Assembly (NCBI GenBank): GCA_019308525.1
Contig: JAFDIC010000060.1
Location: forward strand, 1-13,028
DNA: 13,028 nt
Source: Deltaproteobacteria bacterium
GTDB taxonomy: Bacteria > Desulfobacterota > DSM-4660 > Desulfatiglandales > HGW-15
Direction of reading: 5' to 3'
A program made the translations under genes and the position numbers. The notes under the pieces are model-generated. The model did no database searches. It was not told where the DNA came from and worked only from the letters and a program-made list of their open reading frames with translations. Shown piece by piece: positions 7,239-13,028 of the stretch (position 1 is the first letter of the stretch; every line of letters begins with the position of its first letter).

Positions 7239-8156
7239 CTATCCTTCTGCCAGTCGTTCAAGAAGGTCAAGCCGTTTGTCGATGGTCTGTCTGAGGCCTT
7301 CCAGCTCCTGCTCGGTGACGTGGGCAAACCTCTTTTGGTACTTCAAGAGATCCTTAAGGGGTTTGGGCCTCTTGACCCTGTGGGTGAACCGCAGCATACC
7401 GTCTTCCGCCTCCCAGAGGGGAAAGTAGTTGGTCTGAACCGCCAGGCGGCTCATCTCTATTCCCTTTTCCACGGGCGCCCTCCATCCCGTGTAACAGGGT
7501 GTGTGGATATGGATGTAAGCCATCCCGCGTTTGACAGCCTCCTTGGCCTTTTGCAGTTTGAGCACGTAATCTTCGTAATAGGCCATGGTTGCTGTTGCCA
7601 CGTAGGAGACGCCGTGCATGTACATGATCAGGGGCATGTATTTGCCCTCGCTGCTTTTGCCGCGACTCCTCTCTCCCACCCAGGTGGTGCTCGTCCAGGA
7701 GCCCCGGGGAGTCACACTGCTGCACTGGATACCCGTGTTCATGTACCCCTCGTTGTCATTGCATATATACAAGATGTGCTCTCCCCTGGCCGCGGCACCC
7801 GAAAGGGGTTGAAAGCCCACGTCAGCGGTTGCGCCGTCACCCACAAAACACACACATATGACATCATCTCTGCCGATCTTGCGAAGGTACCTGCTGGCAC
7901 CGGTCATGCTGGACGCTATGTGGGTCATCAAGCAGGGTATCCCTGCGACCCTGGACATGAAAATGGGCTGGCAACCAGGCGTGCGGAAAGTAATGACGTT
8001 TTTCCCCAGCACCTTGAGCATCACTCTGGCCGCAAGCTCGGCAGGACAGCCGGGGCACAGGGAGGTCGCTGAGGCCAACAAATCCTCTTTGAAATGATCG
8101 GCAATACGTTTGGCGACACCTTTCATGTTCATCCTCTTCAAACGGCCATCCGTCAT
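7239..8156 (-). CDS. porB: 2-oxoacid:ferredoxin oxidoreductase, beta subunit (TPP-binding, 305 aa)
   Basis: The beta subunit binds thiamine diphosphate and one [4Fe-4S] cluster. The cluster ligands are visible: C34 and C37 (LCPGCP), C62 after a further 24 residues, and C221 in PCYTGWR, the arrangement known from crystallised pyruvate:ferredoxin oxidoreductase. The TPP/Mg motif runs from GDG (106-108) to NDNE (133-136), followed by GYMNTGIQ and the SSVTPRG loop. Length is typical of four-subunit enzymes. The start at 8156 overlaps the alpha stop by four bases; an alternative ATG at 8126 has a better ribosome-binding site. The stop lies 32 bases before molybdopterin oxidoreductase A. With alpha it would decarboxylate a 2-oxo acid and form the acyl-CoA. 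In the proposed pathway that is arylglyoxylate to aroyl-CoA (PadI role); a plain pyruvate or branched 2-oxoacid substrate is the alternative. Confidence 0.92.
   Translation of the reverse strand: MTDGRLKRMNMKGVAKRIADHFKEDLLASATSLCPGCPAELAARVMLKVLGKNVITFRTPGCQPIFMSRVAGIPCLMTHIASSMTGASRYLRKIGRDDVICVCFVGDGATADVGFQPLSGAAARGEHILYICNDNEGYMNTGIQCSSVTPRGSWTSTTWVGERSRGKSSEGKYMPLIMYMHGVSYVATATMAYYEDYVLKLQKAKEAVKRGMAYIHIHTPCYTGWRAPVEKGIEMSRLAVQTNYFPLWEAEDGMLRFTHRVKRPKPLKDLLKYQKRFAHVTEQELEGLRQTIDKRLDLLERLAEG
8133..8137 (-). promoter_or_regulatory. Possible internal Shine-Dalgarno for the beta subunit
   Basis: AGAGG on the minus strand lies six bases before an in-frame ATG at 8126 (residue 11 of the longer beta reading). 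The first ATG at 8156 has no clear Shine-Dalgarno sequence but overlaps the alpha stop codon as ATGA. Either start could be used, so the first ten beta residues are uncertain. Confidence 0.4.
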
Positions 8157-9376
8157 TCCAGGGAGAGCCAGGTAACTTCCTTGAAGCTCTCCCCGCGGGA
8201 TGCAGCCTTTGTAAGTTCAATAGTCCTTTTGATGTCTTCGGTCGATATATCCAGATTGGCAAGCCCACCGATAAAGTTCAGCGTCGGAATGTCGGTCGGG
8301 AGGGAACCGAATGCGATTGAAGCCTTTACCTCCATGTAGAGGTGTCCGCAATGGTATCCGAAACACACGCTGCGGTCAATGACACCCACCGCCTTTCTAC
8401 CCTTCAAGGCCTGGGCCAGTCTTTCCCTGGGAAAGGGTCTAAGTAGCTTGACCTTTATGACTCCGGCCTTGACACCCTCGTCCCTCACCTGGTCCACCAC
8501 CACCTTTGCAGTGCCGACACAACTGCCCGTGGCTACTAGAACTATTTCCGCGTCCTCCGTCCTGTATTCTTCGATTTGTCCGCCGTAACCGCGGCCGAAG
8601 AGGGCTTCAAATTCCCTGTCCACCTCGTCGATTTTCCCTTTGACCCTTTCAAGGGCGGCACTGTGCTTGTACCGAAACTCCGTGCAACCTTCCCCTTCGT
8701 CCTCTGGGAAAAAGCTCGGCACACCGAAGATCATCGGATTATCAGGTGAAACCACCATCCTCTTGGATTTCTCCAGGGGAGCCAGGAACCTGTCCACAAG
8801 GCCCTGTTCGGGGATCTCCAGGGGGTCCTTCCGATAGGAGAGGTAAAAGCCGTCGTAGCAGACCATGACGGGGAGCAGTATCTCGGGATCCTCGGCTATC
8901 CTGTATGCCATTATTACAGAATCGAGGATCTCCTGATTGTCTTCCACGTTTATCTGAACCCAGCCGGTATCCCTCATGGACCACATGTCTTGGGAGCTGT
9001 TACCAATGGTGAATATTCCCGGTGTTTCCCTGTTGGCATTGGTCATGACAACGGGAATCCGGTAGGCGGCTGCGTAATGAAGCCCGTCTGTCATGAAGAG
9101 CAAACCCCAGGACGAAGTCGCGGTAAACACCCTGCCTCCGGTCAGGGAGGCAGAGCAGCAAACACCCATGGAGGAATTTTCACCTTCGACACGAACCACT
9201 TCCGCGTCAAGTCTGCCTTCATCGTGCCAGCGGGAGAGCCACTCGCCCACTGCGGATTGGGGAGTGATGGGATACACGGCCACGACGTCGGGTCGGCTGA
9301 GCAAGACTGCGTGAGCTACAGCCTTATTACCGTCGCATACCTCTACGTTCCTTTTGATCTCGGGAGCAACGCTCAT
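8153..9376 (-). CDS. porA: 2-oxoacid:ferredoxin oxidoreductase, alpha subunit (407 aa)
   Basis: The alpha subunit carries the pyrimidine-binding half of the thiamine diphosphate site and the transketolase C-terminal domain. YPITPQS lies at 35-41, the conserved VEGEN with its glutamate follows near 63-67, and a TATSSWGLLFM stretch near 85-95 matches the usual position of the TATSS motif. The segment RDTGWVQ followed by QEILD, and then PVMVCYDGFYLSY, is also standard for this subunit. Length is normal. GAGGAAAG precedes the ATG at a good distance, and the ATG overlaps the delta stop. The gene ends in another ATGA overlap with beta. Substrate cannot be read from these motifs. Pyruvate is the default for the family, while the neighbouring PadBC-like genes favour an arylglyoxylate (PadG role). 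The NAD-linked flavin subunit found between alpha and beta in PadEFGHI is absent here. Confidence 0.92.
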   Translation of the reverse strand: MSVAPEIKRNVEVCDGNKAVAHAVLLSRPDVVAVYPITPQSAVGEWLSRWHDEGRLDAEVVRVEGENSSMGVCCSASLTGGRVFTATSSWGLLFMTDGLHYAAAYRIPVVMTNANRETPGIFTIGNSSQDMWSMRDTGWVQINVEDNQEILDSVIMAYRIAEDPEILLPVMVCYDGFYLSYRKDPLEIPEQGLVDRFLAPLEKSKRMVVSPDNPMIFGVPSFFPEDEGEGCTEFRYKHSAALERVKGKIDEVDREFEALFGRGYGGQIEEYRTEDAEIVLVATGSCVGTAKVVVDQVRDEGVKAGVIKVKLLRPFPRERLAQALKGRKAVGVIDRSVCFGYHCGHLYMEVKASIAFGSLPTDIPTLNFIGGLANLDISTEDIKRTIELTKAASRGESFKEVTWLSLE

Positions 9377-9645
9377 GATTCACTTTCCTCTTTCACCATG
9401 GTTATGGCTTTCTTGGGACACTCATTGGCACATATACCGCATCCTTTGCAGAAGTCGAAATTAATGACATAGACCTCCCCTTCTTCCTTGATACAACCCC
9501 CGGGGCAATAAAGATAGCACCAGCCGCACCGATTGCATTTGTCAGGGTCCAAGTAAGGACGGGTGTAACGCCAACCGCTCACAGGCCTACCCAGGGTTTC
9601 ACCCGCCTTGAACCAGGAGTTCTCGTATTTGCTTCGAAATTCCAT
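9373..9645 (-). CDS. porD: 2-oxoacid:ferredoxin oxidoreductase, delta subunit (2x[4Fe-4S] ferredoxin, 90 aa)
   Basis: This is the ferredoxin-like delta subunit that takes electrons from the TPP/[4Fe-4S] core of the complex and hands them to free ferredoxin. After a 35-residue N-terminal extension typical of PorD it has two cluster motifs: C37/C40/C43 with C47, and C66/C69/C72 with C76. C51 is an extra cysteine just after the first motif. The length of 90 residues is normal for the family. It begins immediately after the gamma stop codon, and its own stop overlaps the alpha start by four bases (ATGA). These couplings indicate that the subunits are made in fixed ratio. The PadF subunit of phenylglyoxylate dehydrogenase is the same type of protein. 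Confidence 0.92.
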   Translation of the reverse strand: MEFRSKYENSWFKAGETLGRPVSGWRYTRPYLDPDKCNRCGWCYLYCPGGCIKEEGEVYVINFDFCKGCGICANECPKKAITMVKEESES

Positions 9646-10230
9646 TTATGGCCCTCTTTGGTTGGTTTGATCATCTTTCAGGGGCCATTCCTGGATATGC
9701 GCTTCCCGGTAGCCCCTTTCCGCACTCCTGATATTCTTGGTCGCAAGCTCTCCGGAGAATGTCTTTTCTATTGCAAAGAGGACCGCATCGAGTTTCACCC
9801 AACCCGTGGTTGCGGCAAAGGCACCCAGTATGCAAGTATTGAATGCGGGAATACCGATTTCCTCCATGGCTATTTTCGTGGCATCCACCGTGCCTGCGCG
9901 GGTGATGCAGGAGTGTGGTCGCTCTGACAGCTTTTCGCCGTAGTTAAGTATAAGCATGCCGCCCCGCTTGATGCCCTCGTAAGTCTGGGGCCATTTGAAT
10001 TGGCGGGGGTCTAGAACTATAAGGCAATCGGGTGTATAGACCCTTGTCTTTTGCCTTATTCGTACATCGTCGATTGCCAGGAACGTCACGACCGGTGCGC
10101 CACGCCTTGCATCCCCGTAAAGGGGAAAGCTGGTGCCGTACTTGCCCTCCAGGACGGCTGCGGTTACTATCATGTCACCGGCTGTAACCGCTCCCTGTCC
10201 GCCTCTACCGTGTATCCTGATCTCCTTCAT
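9646..10230 (-). CDS. porG: 2-oxoacid:ferredoxin oxidoreductase, gamma subunit (194 aa)
   Basis: This is the gamma subunit of a four-subunit pyruvate/2-oxoacid:ferredoxin oxidoreductase, the domain that helps bind CoA and closes the complex. It opens with the family motif GRGGQG (8-13) in the usual position a few residues from the start, then YGDARRGAP (38-46). I place the start at the ATG at 10230 because family members begin right at this motif. An in-frame TTG at 10248 would add six residues and has AAAGG nine bases upstream, so it remains possible. The stop TAA is directly followed by the ATG of the delta gene (TAAATG), implying translational coupling. The gamma-delta-alpha-beta order is shared by PorGDAB and by PadEFG(H)I, so order alone does not reveal the substrate. 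In an aromatic pathway it would correspond to PadE of phenylglyoxylate dehydrogenase. Confidence 0.9.
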   Translation of the reverse strand: MKEIRIHGRGGQGAVTAGDMIVTAAVLEGKYGTSFPLYGDARRGAPVVTFLAIDDVRIRQKTRVYTPDCLIVLDPRQFKWPQTYEGIKRGGMLILNYGEKLSERPHSCITRAGTVDATKIAMEEIGIPAFNTCILGAFAATTGWVKLDAVLFAIEKTFSGELATKNIRSAERGYREAHIQEWPLKDDQTNQRGP

Positions 10231-10301
10231 GGTCCGTGTCTCATACAAAAGGCGTTACCTTTCTGAAGATGATCCAAAACCCCCCCCTGCCTGCTTTCAC
10301 C

Positions 10302-10808
10302 TCAAGCCAAATCCATGCGCGCAGATTCCGGGTGAAATTTTCGGGCGATATCCGAGACGTTCCGTGCCCGGTCCCAACTCTTCCTGGCTCTCACGGAGAA
10401 AACGTCTACGTATTGCAGGGCTTGGGGTTCACAAAATTTTACACAGGTCGGGTCCCCACCGCACTGGTCACATTTGAACATCCGCTTGTCCCTGGGATCA
10501 AACCCCATAGCACCAAAGGGGCATATGGCCATGCAGGACTTACAACCGATACAGCGATCATGGTCCACGTGGATCACTCCGGTTTCCCTATCGCGGCTTA
10601 TGGCCTTTACCGGGCATACGCCCATGCACGGCGCGTCAGCACATTGCTGGCAGAGCATAGGTACTTCAAACACGATGTCCTCGAAACGGATCACAGTTAT
10701 GCGGGCCCTCGAGGGATTGGCCATCCCTTCCTTTTTGACCGAGCAGACCAGCTCGCATGTCCTGCAACCCGTGCACTTGGTTGGATCCACAATGATCGTC
10801 TTTTCCAT
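10302..10808 (-). CDS. Four-cluster [4Fe-4S] ferredoxin-like electron-transfer subunit, AOR partner (168 aa)
   Basis: This is a HycB/DmsB-type electron-transfer protein with sixteen cysteines in four groups: C12/15/18/22, C53/56/61/65, C86/89/92/96 and C113/116/122/126. That is enough for four [4Fe-4S] clusters, forming a wire between a catalytic subunit and an external carrier. It starts at an ATG with GAGG about ten bases upstream. There is no signal peptide, so it should act in the cytoplasm. The size and cluster count match AorA, the small subunit of the Aromatoleum tungsten aldehyde oxidoreductase, and resemble BamC. Because it sits directly behind the AOR gene it is most likely that enzyme's partner. 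It could also serve the 2-oxoacid oxidoreductase that follows, but that complex already has its own two-cluster delta subunit. Confidence 0.88.
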   Translation of the reverse strand: MEKTIIVDPTKCTGCRTCELVCSVKKEGMANPSRARITVIRFEDIVFEVPMLCQQCADAPCMGVCPVKAISRDRETGVIHVDHDRCIGCKSCMAICPFGAMGFDPRDKRMFKCDQCGGDPTCVKFCEPQALQYVDVFSVRARKSWDRARNVSDIARKFHPESARMDLA

Positions 10809-10826
10809 AGTATAGGTTCCTCGCTC

Positions 10827-12716
10827 TCAAATGATGTGTGAGGGTTCCTTGTCCAGGCCCAGTTTGACAAGCGTCTCCTTCTTGGGTACCCCGTTCTTGT
10901 TCCAGCCGTGCATCGCGTAGTTTTCGTCCAGCATCATGTCATATTTCTTTCGGTCGATGGTCTTGCCTTGATTCTTGGGAAGTCCTGCCGGAGTAGGTTC
11001 CTTGAAATAGCGATCAGAGGGATAGTCGTCCTTTCTCGTCGCTCCTTCTCGAATATTGAACAGGCGTTCCAGGGTGTAGATCCTTTCCCCGATTTCCTGC
11101 AATTCCTCGACCGTGAATTCCATCCCGGTCATAACGCGGATGAGCTCGCTGTACTCCTTGAAGTTGAGCCTGTTAAGGCTGAAAGTAATCGTGGCTATCC
11201 TACAGATCCCCACCGAGTCGGTTATGGGGTTATAGGTCTCATGCCACCAGATGACCTTGCCTTTGGTTTCATAGGCAGAATAGTCATTGACAACATCAAA
11301 ACCATAATGGTCCTTCAATACCTTCTTGGGCAAGTTAAAGAGATCCGTCACCGGCCGGTTCCTCAAGTGGTCCGACCCCCTGGTGGCCGTGCCGATCCCC
11401 AGGGCGAAGGCCGGGATCGCCCTCTCGTCGGAGTGAAGATTACTCATGCCCTTGATGTTTATGTTGTAATATGCGGTCTCCTCGCCGAGCTTTTCAATGG
11501 CCCTCTTGGGCCCCTCAGCAAGAATGTCACCGAAACCCCTGCGGAATGTGACCTGCTCCACCAGCTCGAAGATGACGTCCTCGTTCCCCCATTCCAGTTT
11601 GAGACCACCCGTGACCTTGTCATCGATGAGCCCTTTCTCGTAAAGCTCCATGGCCCAGGCAACCATGCTGCCGAACTCCAGGGTGTCGAACCCGTACAGG
11701 TTCGCCAAATGGTTTCCCTTGAGGACCGTCTCAATCCGCTTGCAGTAAAGCTCGGTTCCAAAGGAGCCAAGGGTGGTATATTCAGGGCCCTCGGTATATG
11801 TGCCTGCGGTGGGCCCTTCAGGAACTATGTATTTATGCCGGCAGTGAATGGGACATCCGAAACACCCTGCCATACCTATGGTGTAGTTTTCGTAGAAATA
11901 CTCGGGTTCCAGCTGTTCTGAGTCCTCCAGTGTATTAGTTATGAAGTTCTTTACTCTTATCTGCCCCGAGGTGTTTGCCGTATTAAAGGTTACCATGGTT
12001 CCATATTCTTGAATGGCGCGTGTTGCCTTGCTCCTCAAGACAAGTTTGAGCATTTTTTCGTAGACTTCGAATGCCTCGTCTGGGTGAGCGATTTCAACAC
12101 CCAGAGTTCCGCGGGCTGCTATGGCCTTGAGGTTCTTGGATCCCATGACCGCCCCGATTCCCGTCCTTCCCGCGGTGTTTTTCTGTCCCGTTCTGACGTT
12201 GGCGAACCGAACGAGATTCTCTCCTGCCTGGCCAATACATATGGATATCACCTGCTGGTCATTCAGGTCTTCCTTGATCATTTCCTGGGTCTCCACACTA
12301 TCGTGTCCCCAGATATGGGAAGCATCACGGATCTCAATGCTGCCATCATTTACGAAGAGATAGACGGGGTGATCCGCCTTTCCTTTTACAAGGATATGGT
12401 CGAACCCGGCGAATCTGAGTTCCGGGGCAAAATACCCCCCACTGTTGGCGCTGCCTATGAAGCCGGTCAAAGGGGATTTGGCGCCCACGTGAAATCGGGA
12501 ACAAGAAGGTGCAAGGGTCCCCCCCAAGATCCCGGCGCTGACCACGAACACGTTTTCAGGACCCAGGGGGTCGCAACCGGGCTCGATGTGGTTATAGAGC
12601 AAGTACATGTCTATTCCCCGCCCTCCAAGGAACTTACGGCGCATGATTTCCGGAATCTCCTTTGCCTCGATTTCGCCTGTAGAGAGGTCTACATACCCGA
12701 TCTTTTGTTCTTGCAT
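10827..12716 (-). CDS. Aldehyde:ferredoxin oxidoreductase family catalytic subunit (tungsten enzyme, 629 aa)
   Basis: Members of this family oxidise aldehydes to carboxylic acids with a tungsten bis-pterin cofactor and pass electrons to ferredoxin; a divergent branch (BamB) is the catalytic subunit of benzoyl-CoA reductase. Full family length is present. The N-terminal pterin domain starts with GGRGIDMYLLY (31-41). The family signature GRTGIGAVMGSKNLKAI lies at about 183-199. The [4Fe-4S] cluster ligands are C285, C288 and C292 (CFGCPIHC) plus C505 (SVGIC). TRGSDHLR (445-452) is the usual pterin-proximal motif. There is no export signal. The following gene, 18 bases on, encodes a four-cluster ferredoxin-like protein, as in AorAB- and BamBC-type pairs. 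In this setting an arylaldehyde such as phenylacetaldehyde is a reasonable substrate, but that is inferred from neighbours only. A BamB-like role is less likely because the other Bam subunits are absent from the window. Confidence 0.9.
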   Translation of the reverse strand: MQEQKIGYVDLSTGEIEAKEIPEIMRRKFLGGRGIDMYLLYNHIEPGCDPLGPENVFVVSAGILGGTLAPSCSRFHVGAKSPLTGFIGSANSGGYFAPELRFAGFDHILVKGKADHPVYLFVNDGSIEIRDASHIWGHDSVETQEMIKEDLNDQQVISICIGQAGENLVRFANVRTGQKNTAGRTGIGAVMGSKNLKAIAARGTLGVEIAHPDEAFEVYEKMLKLVLRSKATRAIQEYGTMVTFNTANTSGQIRVKNFITNTLEDSEQLEPEYFYENYTIGMAGCFGCPIHCRHKYIVPEGPTAGTYTEGPEYTTLGSFGTELYCKRIETVLKGNHLANLYGFDTLEFGSMVAWAMELYEKGLIDDKVTGGLKLEWGNEDVIFELVEQVTFRRGFGDILAEGPKRAIEKLGEETAYYNINIKGMSNLHSDERAIPAFALGIGTATRGSDHLRNRPVTDLFNLPKKVLKDHYGFDVVNDYSAYETKGKVIWWHETYNPITDSVGICRIATITFSLNRLNFKEYSELIRVMTGMEFTVEELQEIGERIYTLERLFNIREGATRKDDYPSDRYFKEPTPAGLPKNQGKTIDRKKYDMMLDENYAMHGWNKNGVPKKETLVKLGLDKEPSHII

Positions 12717-12722
12717 CAAATT

Positions 12723-12729
12723 CCTCCTT
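12723..12729 (-). promoter_or_regulatory. Shine-Dalgarno site fixing the AOR start
   Basis: AAGGAGG on the minus strand ends six bases before the ATG at 12716. An in-frame TTG immediately upstream (12717-12719) would be only three bases from it, which is too close. The ATG is therefore the start. Confidence 0.7.
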
Positions 12730-12744
12730 GGGATAGGGAACGAG

Positions 12745-12918
12745 CTACTTTTTTTTCACCAAGCCCCTTATGTAGGGCAGGTCAGGTTTAGGCCAGGATA
12801 TACGGTATTCCACACCGCAGTGAGGGCACTTGGCTGTTTGCACCTTTGCTTTGACTTCAAATCGCTTGATGCAGTTCTTGCATCTTACCATCATTTCTGC
12901 TTTATGAGCTTGACTCAT
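12745..12918 (-). CDS. Small zinc-ribbon protein (57 aa)
   Basis: This short gene opens the operon. It translates to 57 residues with two CxxC knuckles, C13-K-N-C16 and C31-P-H-C34, separated by 14 residues. That spacing is typical of a zinc ribbon or rubredoxin-like metal-binding fold. The rest is basic, with a lysine-rich C-terminus (VKKK). There is no signal peptide or membrane segment. A GGGGGA ribosome-binding sequence lies about nine bases upstream of the ATG. The stop codon is 28 bases before the AOR ATG, so the two are probably co-transcribed. I do not recognise a named family. It could be a metal or cofactor chaperone for the downstream metalloenzymes, a small electron carrier, or a nucleic-acid-binding regulator; the sequence does not decide. 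The gene itself is well supported by start, RBS, cysteine pattern and position. Confidence 0.75.
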   Translation of the reverse strand: MSQAHKAEMMVRCKNCIKRFEVKAKVQTAKCPHCGVEYRISWPKPDLPYIRGLVKKK

Positions 12919-12982
12919 GAGTGGGGTCCCCCTTTCTCAAATAATCTATCTGCCTGTAACACCGGGTGGAGGCTGCATTATC

Positions 12983-13011
12983 ATCCTAGCACAGGTTAGG
13001 CTCCGAGTGAA
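12983..13011 (-). promoter_or_regulatory. Candidate sigma-70-type promoter of the operon
   Basis: Read on the minus strand, TTCACT (13006-13011) is followed after exactly 17 bases by TAGGAT (12983-12988). Each hexamer matches four of six consensus bases, and TGC directly before the -10 hexamer gives an extended -10 element. Transcription would begin near 12976, leaving an untranslated leader of roughly 58 bases before the first gene. It is the only stretch over 100 bases in front of the operon that I can see. The match is imperfect, and the true start could lie beyond the right edge. Confidence 0.3.
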
Positions 13012-13028
13012 CACCCGAAGAAGGATCA

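Noticed and set aside
10280..10287. A run of eight C (G on the coding strand) between the AOR iron-sulfur gene and the gamma subunit gene
   Set aside because: It could suggest slippage or phase variation, but it lies in a gap away from any clear promoter element and there is no evidence of variability in a single sequence.
10302..12716. AOR plus iron-sulfur gene as a BamBC benzoyl-CoA reductase pair
   Set aside because: Possible by family, but the other Bam subunits are absent and the neighbours (POR, PadBC-like) fit an AorAB-type aldehyde enzyme better. Kept only as an alternative.
1..13028. tRNA, rRNA, CRISPR arrays, insertion sequences or attachment sites
   Set aside because: No transposase, regular repeat array, or tRNA/rRNA-like sequence was seen on reading the window; nearly all of it is covered by the ten genes.

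Overview
The window is one long minus-strand operon of ten genes, transcribed from right (about 12980) to left (about 178). Almost every product is an oxygen-sensitive redox enzyme: a tungsten aldehyde:ferredoxin oxidoreductase (AOR) family protein, a four-subunit 2-oxoacid:ferredoxin oxidoreductase, two large molybdopterin oxidoreductases of the DMSO reductase superfamily, and two ferredoxin-like subunits with four [4Fe-4S] clusters each. This points to a strict anaerobe with ferredoxin-based metabolism, most likely a sulfate-reducing or syntrophic bacterium of the Desulfobacterota type. That assignment is inferred from gene content and moderate GC; no taxonomic marker gene is present.

Layout in transcription order: a possible promoter (12983-13011); a 57-residue zinc-ribbon protein (12745-12918); the AOR catalytic subunit (10827-12716); its four-cluster iron-sulfur partner (10302-10808); 2-oxoacid:ferredoxin oxidoreductase gamma (9646-10230), delta (9373-9645), alpha (8153-9376) and beta (7239-8156); molybdopterin oxidoreductase A (4603-7206); a DmsB/PadC-like iron-sulfur subunit (3955-4599); molybdopterin oxidoreductase B, a paralogue of A (1276-3891); and a D-2-hydroxyacid dehydrogenase (178-1215). 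Gaps between genes run from 4-base ATGA overlaps to about 70 bases. No terminator or divergent gene interrupts the run. The last 177 bases on the left hold nothing I recognise.

Working model (inference): the set resembles the anaerobic arylacetate alpha-oxidation route known from phenylacetate degraders. There a PadBC(D)-type molybdenum enzyme oxidises arylacetyl-CoA to the arylglyoxylate, and a PadEFGHI-type 2-oxoacid oxidoreductase converts that to the aroyl-CoA and CO2. An AOR upstream would turn the arylacetaldehyde (for example from phenylalanine) into arylacetate. The hydroxyacid dehydrogenase could interconvert a 2-oxo acid and a 2-hydroxy acid on the same route. What departs from the textbook cluster is a duplicated molybdenum subunit flanking a single iron-sulfur subunit, no membrane anchor, no flavin/NADH subunit, no CoA ligase inside the window, and a small zinc-ribbon protein at the head. 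All proteins lack export signals, so the system looks cytoplasmic, with electrons probably leaving through ferredoxin.
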